Origin: Euphorbia lathyris
Lineage: Eukaryota > Streptophyta > Magnoliopsida > Malpighiales > Euphorbiaceae
Assembly: GCF_963576675.1 (NCBI RefSeq)
Contig: NC_088918.1
Coordinates: forward strand, 50,315,501-50,379,500
Length of the DNA: 64,000 bases
Reading direction: 5' to 3'
Shown here: positions 36,601-49,080 of the stretch, piece after piece
How positions within the stretch are numbered: position 1 is the first letter of the stretch
Layout: every line of letters begins with the position of its first letter
Position numbers and translations under genes: made by a program
The notes under the pieces: model-generated
The model's input: the letters and a program-made list of their open reading frames with translations, nothing else
What the model was told of the DNA's origin: nothing
Databases searched by the model: none

Positions 36601-39600
36601 ACCCAAGGGGGATAGTCGATCACTTCAATGAATCCTGCTTCTAACTGCTTCTTCACCTCCTCCCTGATCTTATCTGCCCATTCGGGTCTCAAACGTCGGA
36701 GCTTCTGCTTTACGGGCTTTGCTTCGGGATAAGTTGGAATGCGGTGAGTTACGATAGATTGATCAATTCCAGGCATGTCTTCGTATGTCCAAGCGAATAC
36801 AATTTCGTATTTTTTAATTATTCTCTCAAATTCTTTTCTCTCTTCAATAGTTAATGCTTGAGCAATTTGTATAAGTTTAGGATTTTCATCCGTACCAAGA
36901 TTGAAAGTTGACATTTCTATCGTAATGATTTCAAATGTAGGCATGTTATATGAATGAGAATGCATGGAATGATCATGATCAACATCAAGCAAGTAAGCAA
37001 AATCAGAATTCATTTCATTGATAGCATGGGTGATTACATCATCTGATTCAAACAAAGCGGTAATACAATTTTCATCATCAGGGTTCTCGGGCTCCTCATG
37101 AATTTTGGAGGTACTAGGCTCATCTCTCGCTCCTGCAGTTGCTTCAATGGTGATGACTTGCTCCTCGACATTCAAATCCAGCATCATAATCTCCTCGACA
37201 AAGCAGCTCGCCTTTCCTTTGCCCCAGTCGGCAACATCATTGAATATTTCGAACCCTGGCAGAATCTTCCCTTCTGTGCTAGTCCATGCCTCGGGGGTCC
37301 CTGAATACGCCTTCCCATGCCCCTCGTTCATGAAGTACTTCCTCAAGCCCACTTTTCCTTCGCCACTTGCGTTGGATGGACCTCCCTGCTCATATCCCAA
37401 ACCCCTCCGGGTTTTCTGACTCTTAAAATCCGAAAATTCTGGCAACCCCTGATGGTGTGCTCCTAAGCCCATTCCTGGGATGAAACCTCCCTTCATCATC
37501 TTCACCACGTCGGTGGTCATGCTTGATTCGTAAATCCCGGAGACTTGGAATCCGGAGAAAAGTTGAGGCTCAATTCCCAATGCTGCCACCGAGCTCAATT
37601 TCTCAGCTCTAATTGTCACTATCTCCTCCCCGAAGGGGAATTTAATCATTTGGTGGAGCGTGGAGGGCACACCTCCCAGCTTATGGAACCAAGGGCGTCC
37701 CAACAGTATAGCAAAGGTTACCGGTATATCCAGCACGGTGAACTCAGTTTCTTCTTCATGCGGCCCCATTTTCAACTTGGCCTTAAAGACTCCTTCAATA
37801 TGCCTACGACTATCATCATATGCTCTAATCACAGTTTCAGAGGCTGTCAAGTCTCCCCTCTCCACTCCCAACTTCGACAAGAGTTTCAACGGACAAACAT
37901 TAATAGCCGATCCATCATCGACCATCACACAGCTAGTCTTCTTTCCGTTGATTTCCGCTCGGATATACAAAGGCTTATTGTGAGCCTTCCCCTCTTCTGG
38001 GAGATCCTCGTCAGTAAATGTGATTTCAGCCTTCTTTCGGGCCATAATTGCTCCCACTAGCGCCGTCGGCTCAGTGTCGGTGGAAATAACCAGATTCTGC
38101 AACTCTTTCATCAGGTTCTCACGATGGTACTTAGAATGGCATAAGACTTCCCAGACTGTGGACTTAGCTTGCGTCTTCTTCAACTGCTCAAGAACTTGGT
38201 CATCGGGCTTAGAAGCCGACCCTTCTCCAATCTCTGTTTCTATCATAGGTGCCTTCCCCTCGGCCACTCGCCCTGACCTTGTCATGACGACGATTTCTGG
38301 CTCATCATCCGATTCATCCCAAATGTTAATAGGAACCCTCTGATTGGCATCTTCCTCGTCCGAAGAACTCTCCCAAATGTCCACAACCATTAAATCCATG
38401 ACGTGAGGAACATTCGGATTCAAGTAAAAGGGATCCGCCGATCCATACAAGGCCCAACCTATCAACTCATCATAATCCCGGAGGGACACTCTGCTCATCC
38501 TTCTGGCGGCCAACGGAATAGCACCTCGTTGTATGCACATAAGCTGCACCTTATCGCTCATTGTTTCATGACACTGCTCATAACGGTGCCTCCACCTCCT
38601 AGCATAGTCCACAAATGGTTCCTCGGGGAACTGCCTGATCCTATCCAGATCCTCCAGGGATCCCGTCCATGGAACATACATCTCATATCTTGCCACGAAG
38701 GCACTCCTGAGCGGTACCCAATGACCCATTTCCTCCTCTGATAGGCCTTGATGCCACAATAAGGCTTCACCCATCAAGGTTTCCGGAAAATGTTCATGCA
38801 ACTCACATTGCGGAAATCTGGCGTCATACATATGATTGCGGAATAACCTCGCGTGCTCCACAGGATCCTGGTATCCACCATACCTAGGCATTGCTAACAC
38901 CACATCAGGTGTTTGATAAGACGGGGAATCCGGGGTTTGCTCTGCCAGCATCCATACTGTATACTCCTTGATAAATCTCTTCGTCATTGCTGCCCAATCG
39001 GTCTTGACATACATTGGCAACGACATGTACCACATTAACGGTTCACCCATCAACGAATTGCAAAACAAGCTAGTGATCTCTTCCTCTGTAAAACCCAAAG
39101 GCGCCATAGCTGACAAGTAGAAGTGAAGGTGCTCCATAGGGTCCTTGTTGCCATTATATTTGCTAACCCTCGGTAGCGGACGCTTGATAGGTCCAATCTG
39201 CATTGCGAAGCGCTCTGCGGCCCTGTCCTCGGCTCTTTGGTACTTTTCTAAGAATAAATCTGATAATTGATCCCAATCATGCTTGCAAGAGTCGGGTAAT
39301 GAGTGGAACCATTCCAAAGGCTCGCCTATCAGTGAATGGTGAAACCACTGAGCAATCTCATCCACCCCGAAGGATTCGACAAACATATCGCGTATATATT
39401 CACGCAAGTGCACCTCGGGGTTTTCTCCACCACTAAACAGACCCAATTCTGGCACAATAGTCCGAGACGACCCTTCCCCGGTCTCTTCGGCACTATCTTC
39501 ATCATACGGTGCTCCACCGTCCGACCCTTCATCCATTAGTTCATCCTCTTGTTCTTCACCAAGGAAGGACACATACAGACCATTTCCCATATTATTCTTC

Positions 39601-41054
39601 TCATCGGAGTCCAACAACTCCTCTACGTTCTCCTCGAAGGATTCCATCACTACACATTCTGTCAAGCCAACTCCGATAATGCTCACCCTATGATTAGGCA
39701 ATGGATTACGCCTAGTGGAAGGGTTCGCTGACGAAGGATCAGCTATCTTCTTCTCTTCGATTAAATCTTGGATTTCGTGTTTCAGCCTCTCACAAATCTC
39801 TATTGTATGCCCATAACTGCTATGGAATTCACAATACCCTCTAGCCTGTATCTGCGGAGTAGGTTGAGCTTTGTTATACGGGGTAAGGGCTTTCAACAAT
39901 CCCTTTTTCTACAGACGCTCAAAAACCTTTGCGTAGGTCTGATCGAACTTGGCGAACCGCCTCTTTTCAATAGCATTAAGATCAACCACTTTCACTGCTG
40001 CGGATTCCGTACTCGCACTAGGCCCTCCGGCACTATATCCAGACTTCGTCCACTTGGTATAAGCTTTCTTTGGCTCCCCATCCCCTTCAACAGTCAAGGC
40101 ACAACTATACATCTGATTGAAATCAGTAAATGGCATATACCGCAACTCATTCTTGATATACGGCAACGTGTTGCCAACCACCATTCGGATCTGATCCTGC
40201 TCGAGCGGCTTTTGTTTCATCACTGCGGCCTTAGCCCTCCATCTTTTCACAAAATCGGAAAAGGATTCCCCAGCCTGTTGCTTAGTGCTCTCTAACTCTT
40301 TCAAAGTGACCTCAAGCATGGTGTTAAAGCTATACTGAGCGATGAATGACTTCGCTAATTCCTTCCAATCCCTCTTTATCACCATCGGCAATGTATGGAA
40401 CCACGTGAGGGCAGCCCCCTCTAGGTAGGTGTTAAACAGCCCTAAGATTTGATCCTCAGTCAGGATCGTGTGCTTCATCACAGCAACATACTGATTCATG
40501 TGAGCGGTGGGATCCCCAGTTCCATCGAACTTTTTCATGTCAGGGAGCCAGAATTTCAAAGGCAAAGCTGTTACCGATAAACAATTCTTCAAGTTATAGA
40601 AGTCCTGACTTCCGGAACTTCCTACACGTAAGTCCTGCACTTCCTGTGTGATGTGTTGCTTCCACTCCTCTTCCTTAGCTTTTTCTTTTTCCAGCTGTTT
40701 TCGGATATAATCCTGATAATCCTCCTCATTCCCAAAGCGAGGACCATCGTTCACCTCATTCTCAGCACGCTTACTACCACTCTTGTTGTCCTTCAGTGCT
40801 AACTCAGCTAGCTGGGCCAAGATCGCGGCCAGCTGATCATTGATATTGTTCACATAATTCTCCAATTCAGCCACTTTCTCGTCGGTCGCAGACATACTGA
40901 CAGAAGACTGAGTATACCCAGATGAAGATGATTCAGAAGCCACAACTACTGATTCTGAACTGTCTACTCGTAGCTGATCAAACTGTCTGACAAGCCGATT
41001 ACTCTCGCGAAACCACAACCGCTTAATGATGACGTCTGCGCGAACGGTATCCAT
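33660..41054 (-). pseudogene. Element D gag-pol polyprotein with four capsid-like repeats (two in-frame stops)
   Basis: One frame of 2465 codons from ATG 41054. TAG at 39909-39911 (after VFERL) and TGA at 33846-33848 (after TSPIKE) are the only interruptions. Part 1 (381 aa): coiled coil at about 55-90, acidic/Lys linker, capsid domain at about 165-325. Part 2, numbered from 39899: knuckle C23-C36 (CX2HX4HX4C); three further capsid-like segments at about 148-222, 236-316 and 334-446; protease VDDGSA at 660; G-patch-like 795-836; RT 1085-1265 with YVDD at 1215; first RNase H 1355-1475 lacking the leading Asp; second RNase H 1505-1630 with D1511, E1549/E1551 and D1573; integrase H1731, H1738, C1769, C1772, D1801, D1862, E1897 (DD35E). 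After the TGA the C-terminus continues to 33660 (VLKQIRVTHTDPRGKF, PTNLDRLKKYF). Confidence 0.9.
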
Positions 41055-42976
41055 TAGTATGTATGCATGATTTTATATGCATGATTCGTGGTGTGTGCGT
41101 TTATTTATTTACGATTATAAGATAAGAAAAACAAACGTTAGTTCTATTTACACGTATCACAACATCTCTCTTCCACCCTTATTCCTCCACACACTCGTCG
41201 GTCCAGGTCTCTTTCCTAGGATTTTGGTTTTTTGGCTCACATTGCGGTCCAGGGGACGCGTGATGCCGTCGATTATTGCGGAAAATTAAATCACCCATCA
41301 GACAATACCATTCGTTTTTGACGTATCCACGTTCAGTGACTAAGAAATCGACCAAGTTGGATTGTCCTTTCAGAATAACTCGTCTTTTGTCATTTTGCGA
41401 GACGCATTAGTTTGGGTTTTGACTCCCTTTGAGCGCATCTCAGTTTTTAGACGTGGTACGAGTTATTCTTCTAGTCCAATCGTTCGTTATTGTCAATGAC
41501 TCGTTCCCTTTTGTTCGCGCGGGTTCGTGTCTCGATTTTTGGATTACAACGGGATCTTTTGGATCTATCGAGAGACATAACCACGTGTTTATTTAGTGAT
41601 GGAATCACATTTGGATTTTATTTTAGGGAACAGACTCATCGCGTAACGCGTTTGTTCTTAGCGTCGAGGATTCGTTTGCTCATTTTGCTACGTGAAAAGA
41701 TGGCGAGTCTTATTTTGAGCGCACGATAATCTTTCGGCTAATTACAACTCTTTGTTCCTCCCAATCCACGGGATATATCATCTCAGTGTGGTTATAGAAA
41801 ATCAACGTTTCATTGAATCGCATGTTTATTCGAGGCGAGGATATTACCGTTCTCTTTCCTTTAGGCACGAATTAAGCAAACACGTACATCGGGCCATATT
41901 TCTTGCAGTTTTGGTAACGGTCGAAATGATCGAGTTGTTAGTCAAAACCCGCAGTCTCGTCCATATGGCGCAATTATATGGTTTGGCTTAATTCGGCTTC
42001 GAGATTTTAAACGGGGTATACACTCGTTCGAGGCACGTATTCAACGGCATTGGTTTATTTTCTTTAACTACTCACGGGATTAACATATATCGTAGATTCA
42101 GAATGATTTTGGTCGTTTAGTTCATTTTTGTCTTTTTATTTTCTTAGTCGCCTTTTGCGGACACGTCCATTTCTCTTAAGAATGACACAAGGCATAACGT
42201 AAAAGCTCGTCTTTTATTCGGAAGGGACGGGCTACTTGTGCGAAACTTTTCACGTTACAACAAGGTCGTTCGAAATAGAAATGTTCTTCGTTTTCGTTTC
42301 GTCGTGATCTCGTTTTATCCCAATTTATCTAAAGAATGTGAATAACGGCTACCGTTAATATAGTCTTTTGTATCGAAATGTAACTATCCTTAACACCGAA
42401 CCGATTCATACTAATACGTGCTTACGTCATAACGTATTTCCTGAACACGTGCCTTCGACGGGACACCGAAAGGGACAAGGCGGGTCGCACATGTTCATTC
42501 ATACGAGATAACTAAGTCGTCTTTAGTTCAAATCGTTTCGATGTTTTAGGGTAATTAGTATGTCGATTCATAAGTATATATTAACGCATCGTCTCATTTT
42601 CTTTACATACTTTAGGATTAGACACGTATCATGGCGGTTTGAAAACACGAATTGATTCATTTATCACATCAAAAATAGTAACGGGTGATCCTATGGGAAC
42701 TTCTAAGGCTACTATATGCTGACACGGCTGACCGCGGGACCTCACAGGACCGCACAAATTCGCCCCTAACGAATGGATGGGGACCCTTTGACGCCTTACT
42801 GTAAGGGGGAACTTACACTAGCCTCTTTCGAGCGACGAATGGACTCTCGCTAGAGGTTTCGTGGAAATTACCCAAAGGGTTTGCAATAATGCACATGAAT
42901 GCATACGAAAAGAAGTAAAACGATCCGTCCCCGTTAAGGGCTTAATACACGCCTTCCGGAATCAAATTTCTCGCTT
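41055..42976 (-). other. Element D 5' leader
   Basis: 1.9 kb between PBS and gag. Short plus-strand ORFs here lack family features and are not called. Nothing else recognised. Confidence 0.7.
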
Positions 42977-42993
42977 CCCCAGCAGAGTCGCCA
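42977..42993 (-). promoter_or_regulatory. Element D primer-binding site
   Basis: Minus strand TGGCGACTCTGCTGGGG, two bases from the LTR end. This type is reported for Tat/Ogre elements (tRNA-Arg, from memory; tRNA match not computed). Confidence 0.8.
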
Positions 42994-42995
42994 CT

Positions 42996-45985
42996 TGTTA
43001 GACGAGGTGCCGCGGCCTAATCTCCCGGGCGGACCGGGGGGTGGACAACCTCATGGCGACGTAAGCGGTGATTGGCGCCGAAAGCAACCAATCGTGGAAT
43101 CAAGCTGCTCGGCAGGACCGGAGCTCGGAGATATGGAAGAGTCGCCACCCACGAATGGGAAAATGAACACCGATCCCTTGCGGGAGACCGGTGTGGGTTC
43201 GGGAAACTTAGGTACGAGCCGAGAAGGCTAGCTCCTTTCCGGAGAAAGGCTACTAGGCACCCCGACATCGCCCGGTTATGAACCACCGGCCTCCTACTCA
43301 GCATGTTAGGCGATAACGGACTAATCGTATACTTCTTTAAGTTTAAAATTCATTTGAAACCCTTTTCTTTCTCTTTTTTTGAAACCGTTTTGAGCATATA
43401 TTATTGAAAAGCCATATTAGTAAAGAATCACCCATTTATGTTATACATACACAGAGAGGGGGGAGAAAGAAGTGGTTTATTTACAACCGTATTTAAAAGT
43501 CATGTCGTGTGTTTATTCTACATTAACTTGTTCCCCCCAAAACGAGTTCATTTACATGGTTCGCACCTTAATCGCCGTTGGAACGATTTAGGTGCGTTTT
43601 AAAACCCCGTTTGATGAAGTTTACCCGAATCGCCGTTGGAACGACTCGAGGGTTTGAAAACATTGAGATAAAAACCTTTGATGAGAAAACGTGGTTAAAC
43701 ATACAAGTCAATTTTATTTTGTACAAATCATTTAAGAAAACGATTCAAAACTCTATTATTTACAATGAAAACGATTTTAATTACAAGGCTCGCTTAATCC
43801 GTCGTTTGGAACGGACTAAGGTTTTAAAGCGTGATGTTTTAAGAAACGATTTGAAATGTCAAGAAAACACTATTGATTTACATTAAGAATCTAAAAAAAA
43901 CCTTTTAGTTTAAATAATTAAATTGAAAACTCTTTTTGTGATTTATTTTCCCCCTTTTTCCTTAATGGATTCTCTACTTATTACAATTACAATAATAAAC
44001 CCCTTTAAACTAATATTCACACTCAAATAATGCTCATTTGGAACATGGACCCATGAATGGGCCAAAAGAATAAAGAAAATAATTTAGACATATATATATA
44101 TATACATTTAAATCAAAAAAGAAGATATGAAAGTAAAAGTTAACACAAAAGGAACTATATGTATATGAAAATAATAGGTACAACACATTTATACAAAAAA
44201 AAATGTGAAAATAATAAGTAAATCTTATGAATAAGAAAATAACATTTACCCAAAAGTAATTTCATTTAATAATCAACAAAATAACCCAAATATCCCAACA
44301 CTATATATATATACATAACTAATATAGTTTTAAATACCAAAAATAACATATACTAATGTCTATCAATTATTTCTCAAAATATCAAATAACTATCATTTAA
44401 AACATAGCCTAAATTAATAAAAAGGAAATACATATACATAATTATACTTATACTTAGAAAATAGTATAAAAAATGGTATACAAATATCATCAAATAATTA
44501 TATATGCTAAAGGTCCAAAATAATTTGAAAAACATATATTACATAATTATACATATATATATTAAAGATTAAAAGCTTAAAAGTTAGGAAAAAGGGACTG
44601 AAATGGCATTTTTTACGTTTTGGCAGATTTACCGACGGAAAATCCGTCGGTAAACAACCTTTAGTGACAGAATAAGTAAATTACAGCAGCACTCCTAAAT
44701 GTTTCCAGATTTATTCAAAAGCTTTAAATTAAATCTAATTCAATCGTTTTGGATTTCCGAACTACCCAAGATGGATCATAGTCGAAAACGGAAGTTCCTA
44801 AACGACGTTTTTTATTTCAAAACATTATTTAGAAATTTCTTTTAAATTAAAAACTTATCATTACAACGTTTTCGATACCCGAACTACCTTTTTATCGGAT
44901 CACGGTTCGTATTGGGATATCAAAACGAGGTTTTTTATTTTAAAACAAAACCGAATTTTATTCAACACGAGATGAAAATTAAATAAATACGCTAATTAAA
45001 TAAATGTGACAACATAAATAAATAACTAAATAAATAAAAACTATAACATAAAAATAAATAGGAGAGGAAGATAAATAAAATAAAATAAAATAAAAGAGAG
45101 TCTAGTCCCCGGATAATACCTTAAATTCGGTATCTGACAGTCGAAGCCGATTGATTCCACGAACCACGATCTTCCGTTTTTAATGAAAATTTAGTAAAAA
45201 TTGAACTTTAGGAAATTTGGAATTTTTGAGAAAAAAAAATATTTTTCTCAAAAAAATCACTCTCTCTCTCTAAAAATGTTTAGAGTGAGAAAGCTATCCA
45301 AAAAATCCCTCCTCCTCCCCCTTTTTTGCATGGGGATTCGTGCCTTTTATAGGTAAACGGGTCCCCGGACCAATGGGCGACGCCCAAAGGAAATTGGGCG
45401 TCGCCCATTGGGGTTGGGCGGCCGCACAACCTTGTGTTGGGCTACCGCCCAACATTTGTTGGGCGATCGCCCAACGGCGTTGGGCGAGCGATCAACGCAA
45501 GGTTGGGCGCCCGCGCCCGACCTTCGTCGGGCGTTCGCCCAACGGTCGTCGGGCGTTCGCCCGACCTTCGTCGGGCGTTCGCCCAACGGTCGTCGGGCGT
45601 TCGCCCGACGTGGTTGGGCACCCGCCCGACGACCCTCGGGGCGTGCCTCGCGCCGTCGGGCGTGCGCACCTCGCGGCCGCCGAGCGCGCGTTCCGCGCCG
45701 CCGACGCTCACACATCGCGGCCGCCGAACGCGCGCTTCGCGCTACCGGACGCGTGCGCTCAGCGGCCCACGAGAGTGCGCACCGTGCCACCGGACCCGGG
45801 CATTGCTCGGACGTCGAGAGCGTAACACACGCGGTGCGTCCGACGGACGCCGAGCGCACGTCCCGTGCCGCCGATTTTCCTTCGCTTATTATTCTTTATA
45901 TATTTTTTCAAAACTTCCGGAATCAATCGCTTCAACCGTCTTGTTTTCAGGTTTTCGTCACAGGTCCTCCGACTCGGTGTCTACA
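42996..45985 (-). repeat. Element D 5' LTR
   Basis: 2990 bp, same ends as the 3' LTR. TATA box TATAAAAGG on the minus strand at 45343-45351. The palindrome array lies at 45370-45660, directly upstream of it in transcription sense. Confidence 0.92.
45370..45660. repeat. Palindrome array in U3 of D 5' LTR
   Basis: Starts with the same 18-bp-stem palindrome (45370-45411). Compared with 28131-28390 it lacks two GTTGGGCG/CGCCCAAC units and carries an extra duplicated cgtcgggcgttcgcccaac-type unit around 45560-45600. Confidence 0.85.
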
Positions 45986-45990
45986 AGTGT

Positions 45991-47147
45991 AACTAAGCAT
46001 TATAGAAGATAAGTCTTCTTCAGAATAAACATTTGAAGATGAAGCTGAGTAGAACGTGACTTAGCCTCACCAGAGACAAAGATCAAAGGCAACGTCTATC
46101 AAAGTCAAGCTGAGTGTTCATCAGGACAGCGTCAATGATCCGTTTACTAAAAGACAAGATCCGACAACGTCTGTGCCAATACAGAAGCCTTGGAATTATG
46201 CACAGAGTCAATTTCGAGACGCATGGGTCAACTGGCATTTGGCTAGAAGACGAAACTGGCGCTAGAAGAAGACAAGCCTAACGCCTGCTAAATTCAGACG
46301 ACATGATTGGCCTGCGAATTCTGAATGCTGACCAAGCGTGTGACGCAAGAGAGCCGTTTGAATCCAATGGATACTTCCAGATTCAAATGATTAGAGCTTC
46401 AGAATCAACTATAAAAGGACAAGACCATCTCTTGGATCCTTAGCCGAATTACAAAAAGAAAAAGAGCATACATACAAAGCACATTCAAACAAGAAAGAAG
46501 ATCTTACACCAAATTTCTATTTCTGTGTAAAAGCTAGATTGAATTTGTATTCATCTAAAGTGTTCTTCATCTAGAAAGAACAAGTTTGTATCAATTGTAA
46601 AAATTGAGAGAGTGGTGTTGAGTACTCGGTTTTAGTACTCAGCGGTAGAGAAAAATCTGAGTGTTCAGTTATAGCGCTCAGTAGGAGTTGAGTAGACGAA
46701 TAGAGGAAGGTACTCTTGCATATTCAACTGCCTTGTAAACGGTTTGTGCTCTACCTTTAAAGAGCTCGGTATTGGATTGAAAAAGCCCGGAAGGATTCTG
46801 GGGACTGGACGTAGGCGGTGAGGCCGAACCAGGATAAATCTTGCTGAGTAATTTCTAACCCTTTCTCTCAATATATATGTATGTGCTATTTGCTTAAATT
46901 ACTCAGGATATAAATTGTATAAGCTGACACTGAGTAATCAGAGTGTTGAGTTGGAAGTTGACCTTAAGTGTTAATTCCCAACTCACAAGTAAAACGGTTC
47001 TAGTCAGCCTCTGACTAAAGCTGTCTTACATCTCTCAATCGTGCTGACTAAAATTTGAGTTAAAGAATTGATTAAGTCATCGTAATTATACGAAAAGGTT
47101 ATATTAGTTCCTAACCCCCCCTTGGAACTAATCACACGGGACCAACA
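45991..47147 (+). repeat. Element B 3' LTR, right part
   Basis: Resumes after D's target duplication (45986-45990). TATA tataaaag at 46410-46417. Uninterrupted across the position where C sits in the 5' LTR (near 46880). Ends ACCAACA at 47147. Confidence 0.92.
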
Positions 47148-48466
47148 AAAGGGAGTATCATGTGCTTGATGAGTATCTCATGAAATGGAATCAGTTGTGC
47201 TTACCATGTACCTCCATTCGGGAGAAGTAATTTGAGACTTACATGGGGGAAGACTATGAAGGCATTTCGAAAGGGAGAAAACATATGAGATATTGAGTTC
47301 TTAGTATTATTGCCTAAAGATGAGGATGGGCGTAGCGTACATAGTGGAGAGGTGCTACATATGTCAAACCACTAAAGGGCATGCCACCAACTTGCAGCTT
47401 CACATGCCATTGCCCATGCCGCATACCGTTTAGGAGGACCTATGTATGGATTTTGTTTTGGGTTTACCAAGAACACAAAGGGGGATAGACTCCATATTTG
47501 TGGTGGTTGACTGGTTCTAAAAAATGGCGCACTTCATTCCATGCCGGAAAACCAATAATGCTTTGGCCATAACAAAGCTTTTCTTTCGGGAGGTGGTGAT
47601 GCTACACGGGGTATCGAGACTATTGTGTCCGATCGGGATATAAAAAATTTAAGTCACTTTTGGAGGACCTTATGAGATTTATTTGACACGACTTTGAGGT
47701 TTAGCACCATCTCTCATCCCCAAATCGATGGGCAAACCGAAGTGGTCAACCAGAGTTTAAGAAATCTATTAAGGAGTAAATGTAAAGATAAGTCGAGGAT
47801 GTGGGATTTAGTGTTGGCTCAATCCGAATTTGCATACATCGGGGACGTCCACTCAGGTATGGGAAAATCTCCTTTTGAAATGGTCTACACGAAAACTCCC
47901 AACCATACCCTTAATATCGTGAGCATCCCAAAGGGAGATAAGGTTAACGTACCCACTCAAAAGTTTGCTCTTGATTACCAACAAATGCATGATGAGGTAA
48001 AGGAGACGCTTGAAGAGCAGAACAAAAGGTTGAAGGATAAGATTGATTTGCATCGAAGGGACATTCAGTTTGAGCTTAGGGACAAATCATGGTATACTTG
48101 AGTAAAGAGCACATAGCAAGTGCGTTGAGTAGGAAGCTCTAACCAAGGAAGTAGGGTATGTACAAGGTCACAAAGAGATTCAAAGCAAATGCCTACCATA
48201 TCACCCTCCCGAATTGGTTAGATAAGATGTCACCCTCATTCAATGTACGTGAGCTAAGCCCTTACAAGCCGGATGCGCCTCTTGAATACACTGTGGGAGA
48301 CTTGGGGTTCAACTCCTCTCGAAAAGGAGAGAATGATGAGGGCATCAACATGAAGGACCCAGAAAAGCTTGAAATTGATCTCACACGGCGTGTGAAGACA
48401 ACAACACGTCATATGAGCAGTCGAAGGATTTTAAAAACCTATGAAAGAACGCCACATTGCGTGTGA
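47148..48466 (+). pseudogene. Element E right remnant: gypsy integrase and pol C-terminus
   Basis: Continues the remnant from 5326. Visible pieces: VERCYICQTTKGHA (zinc finger end), [26 protein letters not shown], then a 135-residue open piece at 47694-48101 (FSTISHPQIDGQTEVVNQSL, SPFEMVYTKTPNHTL). A C-terminal piece lies at 48158-48466 (KRFKANAYHITLP, FNVRELSPYKPD). Numerous stops and frameshifts. The order zinc finger, DDE core and LSPY end is that of plant chromovirus pol. Dead. Confidence 0.85.
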
Positions 48467-49080
48467 CATCACCCATACGTCGTGTGAGAAGTTGAGAAGT
48501 TTCTGTTTCTTATTTAGTAATTCACATGGCGTGTCATTAATGTCACACGTCGTATGAAACCCAATTGTACCAGCCTCCAAGTTATATAGTCCGAAGGAAC
48601 GCCACACGACGAGTCCCTCACACCACTCGTTGTATGGGATGCTCGAGTTTCAATCATACGGCATGTCACCCAGGCCACACGATGTGTGACCTTGCTTCAT
48701 GGCCAAGTTCTGCAATTTTGCCACATTCTTGCCAATTGATATTTACTGTTTTTCCATTCTATATTTACTCTTTTATCTCTTGACCTTTTTTACTTGTTTG
48801 CCATTATATTATTTTCACCCATTTATCCCTATTATTTGGATAATATTAGTAATACCTAAAGAATATTAAGTATTTTATCATCTAGAGTTAGGAAGGTATA
48901 TAACCTTAAATATTTGTAAGGATTTCATCAATTAAACTTATATTTCTCCATTGGAGCTAAGCTTTTCAACATTGAATTCGGTTATTTCCTTTTAGCCAAA
49001 CTAGTAAAGAATATTTTCTCTGTTGGTTAACAATCAAAACTTTCATTATCATTATGATCTATATTATTATGATCTTATAA
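48330..49080 (+). repeat. Probable 3' LTR of element E
   Basis: Begins where the pol end (GENDEG) meets TGATGAGGGC, as in gypsy elements whose pol frame abuts the LTR. Contains many CACACG-CGTGTG near-palindromes (for example 48382-48394) and a later block (tataacct...atttgtaaggat...ttctccattgg) whose order matches the LTR at 54400-55035. Ends are not fixed. Confidence 0.5.

Larger units (their letters stand above)
25766..45985 (-). mobile_element. Element D: Tat/Ogre-type Ty3/gypsy with antisense gene, nested in B 3' LTR
   Basis: 20,220 bp with a perfect TSD agtgt (25761-25765 / 45986-45990); the empty site is seen in B's 5' LTR near 5528. On the minus strand: 5' LTR 42996-45985, PBS, 1.9-kb leader, gag-pol 41054-33660, antisense gene 33193-30227, minisatellite UTR, PPT, 3' LTR 25766-28746. 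Tat/Ogre assignment rests on large size, long LTRs, the PBS TGGCGACTCTGCTGGGG, two RNase H domains and the extra ORF between pol and 3' LTR. By eye the LTRs differ by under 1% outside the palindrome array, so the copy is young. Confidence 0.92.
5327..47147 (+). mobile_element. Element B: Sirevirus-like Ty1/copia with env-like ORF, hosting nested C and D
   Basis: Outer limits are TGTTGAAACA at 5327 and ACCAACA at 47147. Flanks aaaga (5322-5326) and aaagg (47148-47152) look like a 5-bp duplication with one change. Removing C, D, their TSDs and the MITE leaves roughly 11.5 kb, typical of Sireviruses. Order: LTR, PBS, gag, pol (PR-INT-RT-RH), spacer, env-like ORF, PPT, LTR. All ORFs carry stops or frameshifts, and the two LTRs differ by several percent in the stretches compared by eye, so B is older than its guests. 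Confidence 0.9.

Noticed and set aside
33846..40295. Plus-strand ORFs of 60-175 codons across D pol
   Set aside because: Antisense shadows of the gag-pol frame with no family motif, unlike the spliced PMD gene.
41077..41991. Plus-strand ORFs in the D leader
   Set aside because: Short, no domains, inside an untranslated leader.
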